Assembly (NCBI GenBank): GCA_905250115.1
Contig: CAJNOI010000232.1
Location: 1-64,000, forward strand
Origin: Adineta steineri
Lineage: Eukaryota; Rotifera; Eurotatoria; Adinetida; Adinetidae
Direction: 5' to 3'
Length of the DNA stretch: 64,000 nucleotides
In this document: one piece after another, positions 63,301 to 64,000 of the stretch
Position numbering within the stretch: the stretch's first letter is position 1
Layout: each line of letters starts with the position of its first letter
Notes under the pieces: generated by a model
Databases searched by the model: none
What the model saw: only the letters and a program-made list of their open reading frames with translations
What the model was told of the DNA's origin: nothing
Made by a program: the position numbers and the translations under genes

Positions 63301-63984
63301 TTTAGTTGATGGTGAAACAGGTTTAATCTATGATTCACATTCACATACACAATATTCTGTACGTGAAGCTATACGTCATGGTATTGTTGCTATTGTTGGT
63401 GCACCATTAGTACCAATTAAAGCTGATCATGAAACAGTTGCTGCTAAAATAACATCAAGAAAACATCGAAGACATTCATTAGTTAAAAGTTCATTACATT
63501 ATGATTATAATAGTGCACCAGATTCAGCTGATGAAGATTCTCATGGTAGCGGTGGTGGTGGTGGTGGTGTTAACGCTGGTTGGCATCGTATTAAATCTCG
63601 AACACGAGCTATTAGTCCATTAAGTATTGATGATACACTTGATTTAAAACGTAATATAAGAAGACGAACTGGTTCAAGTCCAACAGGAAAATGTCGAGAC
63701 GATGATTGGAAAACAGGATGGAAAAATGGTCATAATGATGATGATGATACATATGGAAATGGTGGAGGTAGTTCAAAACGTAATGGTGGTGGAAATACAT
63801 TTTATTCAAGTTCAACAAGTCGAGTACAACAAAGTAATACATCATCGAATCGATCACAAGGAGGACAAACATCATCTGGTTTCCAACAAAAAAGTAATTA
63901 TTTCCCAATACATAATATTACTATTAATCAAGTCTTTATTTTTTAGATGAAACAACATCTTCTTTATCAACAGTAATACCCAAG
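54395..63984 (+). CDS. Spectraplakin (MACF1/dystonin/shot-like), partial at both ends
   Basis: Fifteen exons are visible: 54395-54558, 54609-54692, 54837-54963, 55029-55104, 55160-55313, 56778-57411, 57863-59040, 59097-59773, 60441-61551, 61616-61891, 61957-62319, 62628-63893, 63947-63984 among them; phases agree at each join. The first five encode helical spectrin-like sequence of a plakin domain. From about 57310 onward there are many plectin repeats of the kind LGVTEAIKTGLLN, MTLMEAIERGHIHVNG and YSIQDAIERGLVDGETGLIYD. Between them lie Ser-rich and Gln/His-rich low-complexity stretches. Near 63540 a Gly/Ser-rich, basic section leads toward the next exon, and the gene continues past the window. 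Spectraplakins crosslink actin, microtubules and adhesion sites. In insect shot and vertebrate MACF1 the plectin-repeat block is isoform-specific. (Thirteen exons are listed with firm boundaries; others may be hidden in long introns.). Confidence 0.85.
55314..56777 (+). other. 1.46-kb intron at the plakin/plectin-repeat boundary
   Basis: Donor ACAG|GTAATC and acceptor CTCGTAG|GTTT join as a clean Gly codon. It is by far the longest intron of the gene and separates the helical plakin part from the plectin-repeat block. It contains GA, TA and CT microsatellites near 56393, 56628 and 56690. An alternative promoter or alternative splicing could lie here. Confidence 0.7.
62320..62627 (+). other. 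Enlarged spectraplakin intron with an inserted segment
   Basis: This 308-bp intron holds a less AT-rich segment bounded by TACTAAGG (62343-62350) and CCTTAGTA (62472-62479). Neighbouring introns are 53-66 bp apart from the one of 667 bp at 59774-60440. The segment resembles a small insertion, but no target-site duplication is clear. Confidence 0.5.
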
Positions 63985-64000
63985 GTGAGATAAATCAAAT

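Overview
The window looks like nuclear DNA of a small invertebrate, most likely a bdelloid rotifer (class-level inference). It is AT-rich. Its genes are cut by many short introns (about 50-60 bp) with GT..AG ends, and it mixes clear animal genes (engrailed, EED, spectraplakin, lipid phosphate phosphatases, SLC10, FAM149) with gene types for which bdelloids are known: a multi-modular non-ribosomal peptide synthetase (NRPS) and a LEA-type desiccation protein. Two runs of exactly 100 N (24456-24555 and 54295-54394) are assembly gaps, and each one cuts a gene.

Layout. 1-1.8 kb: class C-like seven-transmembrane receptor (minus, runs off the left edge). 1.8-6.9 kb: intergenic, low complexity. 6.9-10.6 kb: two tandem lipid phosphate phosphatase genes (minus). 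13.1-24.5 kb: a methyltransferase and, immediately upstream on the same strand, an NRPS of at least 2,729 residues with the order A-T-C-C-A-T-terminal membrane/hexapeptide module; its 5' end is lost in the first gap. 24.6-26.5 kb: start of a 3-ketodihydrosphingosine reductase, a claudin-like four-transmembrane gene and a Cys/His-rich (B-box-like) gene, all minus. 27.2-29.5 kb: GH13 alpha-glucosidase-like gene (plus). 31.8 kb: secreted DUF2059 protein. 34.3-36.2 kb: EED of Polycomb complex PRC2. 36.4-38.1 kb: SLC10-family transporter. 39.6-41.0 kb: EF-hand protein. 41.2-45.3 kb: hAT-like miniature transposons (one nested in another) around a FAM149-like gene. 45.9-46.6 kb: engrailed (minus). 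49.9-53.9 kb: a LEA-like gene made mostly of duplicated 87-nt exons (minus). 54.4 kb to the right edge: spectraplakin with a long plectin-repeat region (plus).

How the genes relate. The NRPS and methyltransferase are collinear and about 470 bp apart, so they may form a two-gene biosynthetic locus; the C-terminal module of the NRPS resembles that of membrane-bound synthetases of the poly-lysine type. Most other genes are independent housekeeping or developmental genes. Several start codons sit 4-13 nt after a pyrimidine-rich stretch ending in AG, as expected for spliced-leader trans-splicing, which bdelloids use.

Exon boundaries were derived by hand from splice consensus, reading-frame continuity and family motifs. 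No alignment or expression data were available.
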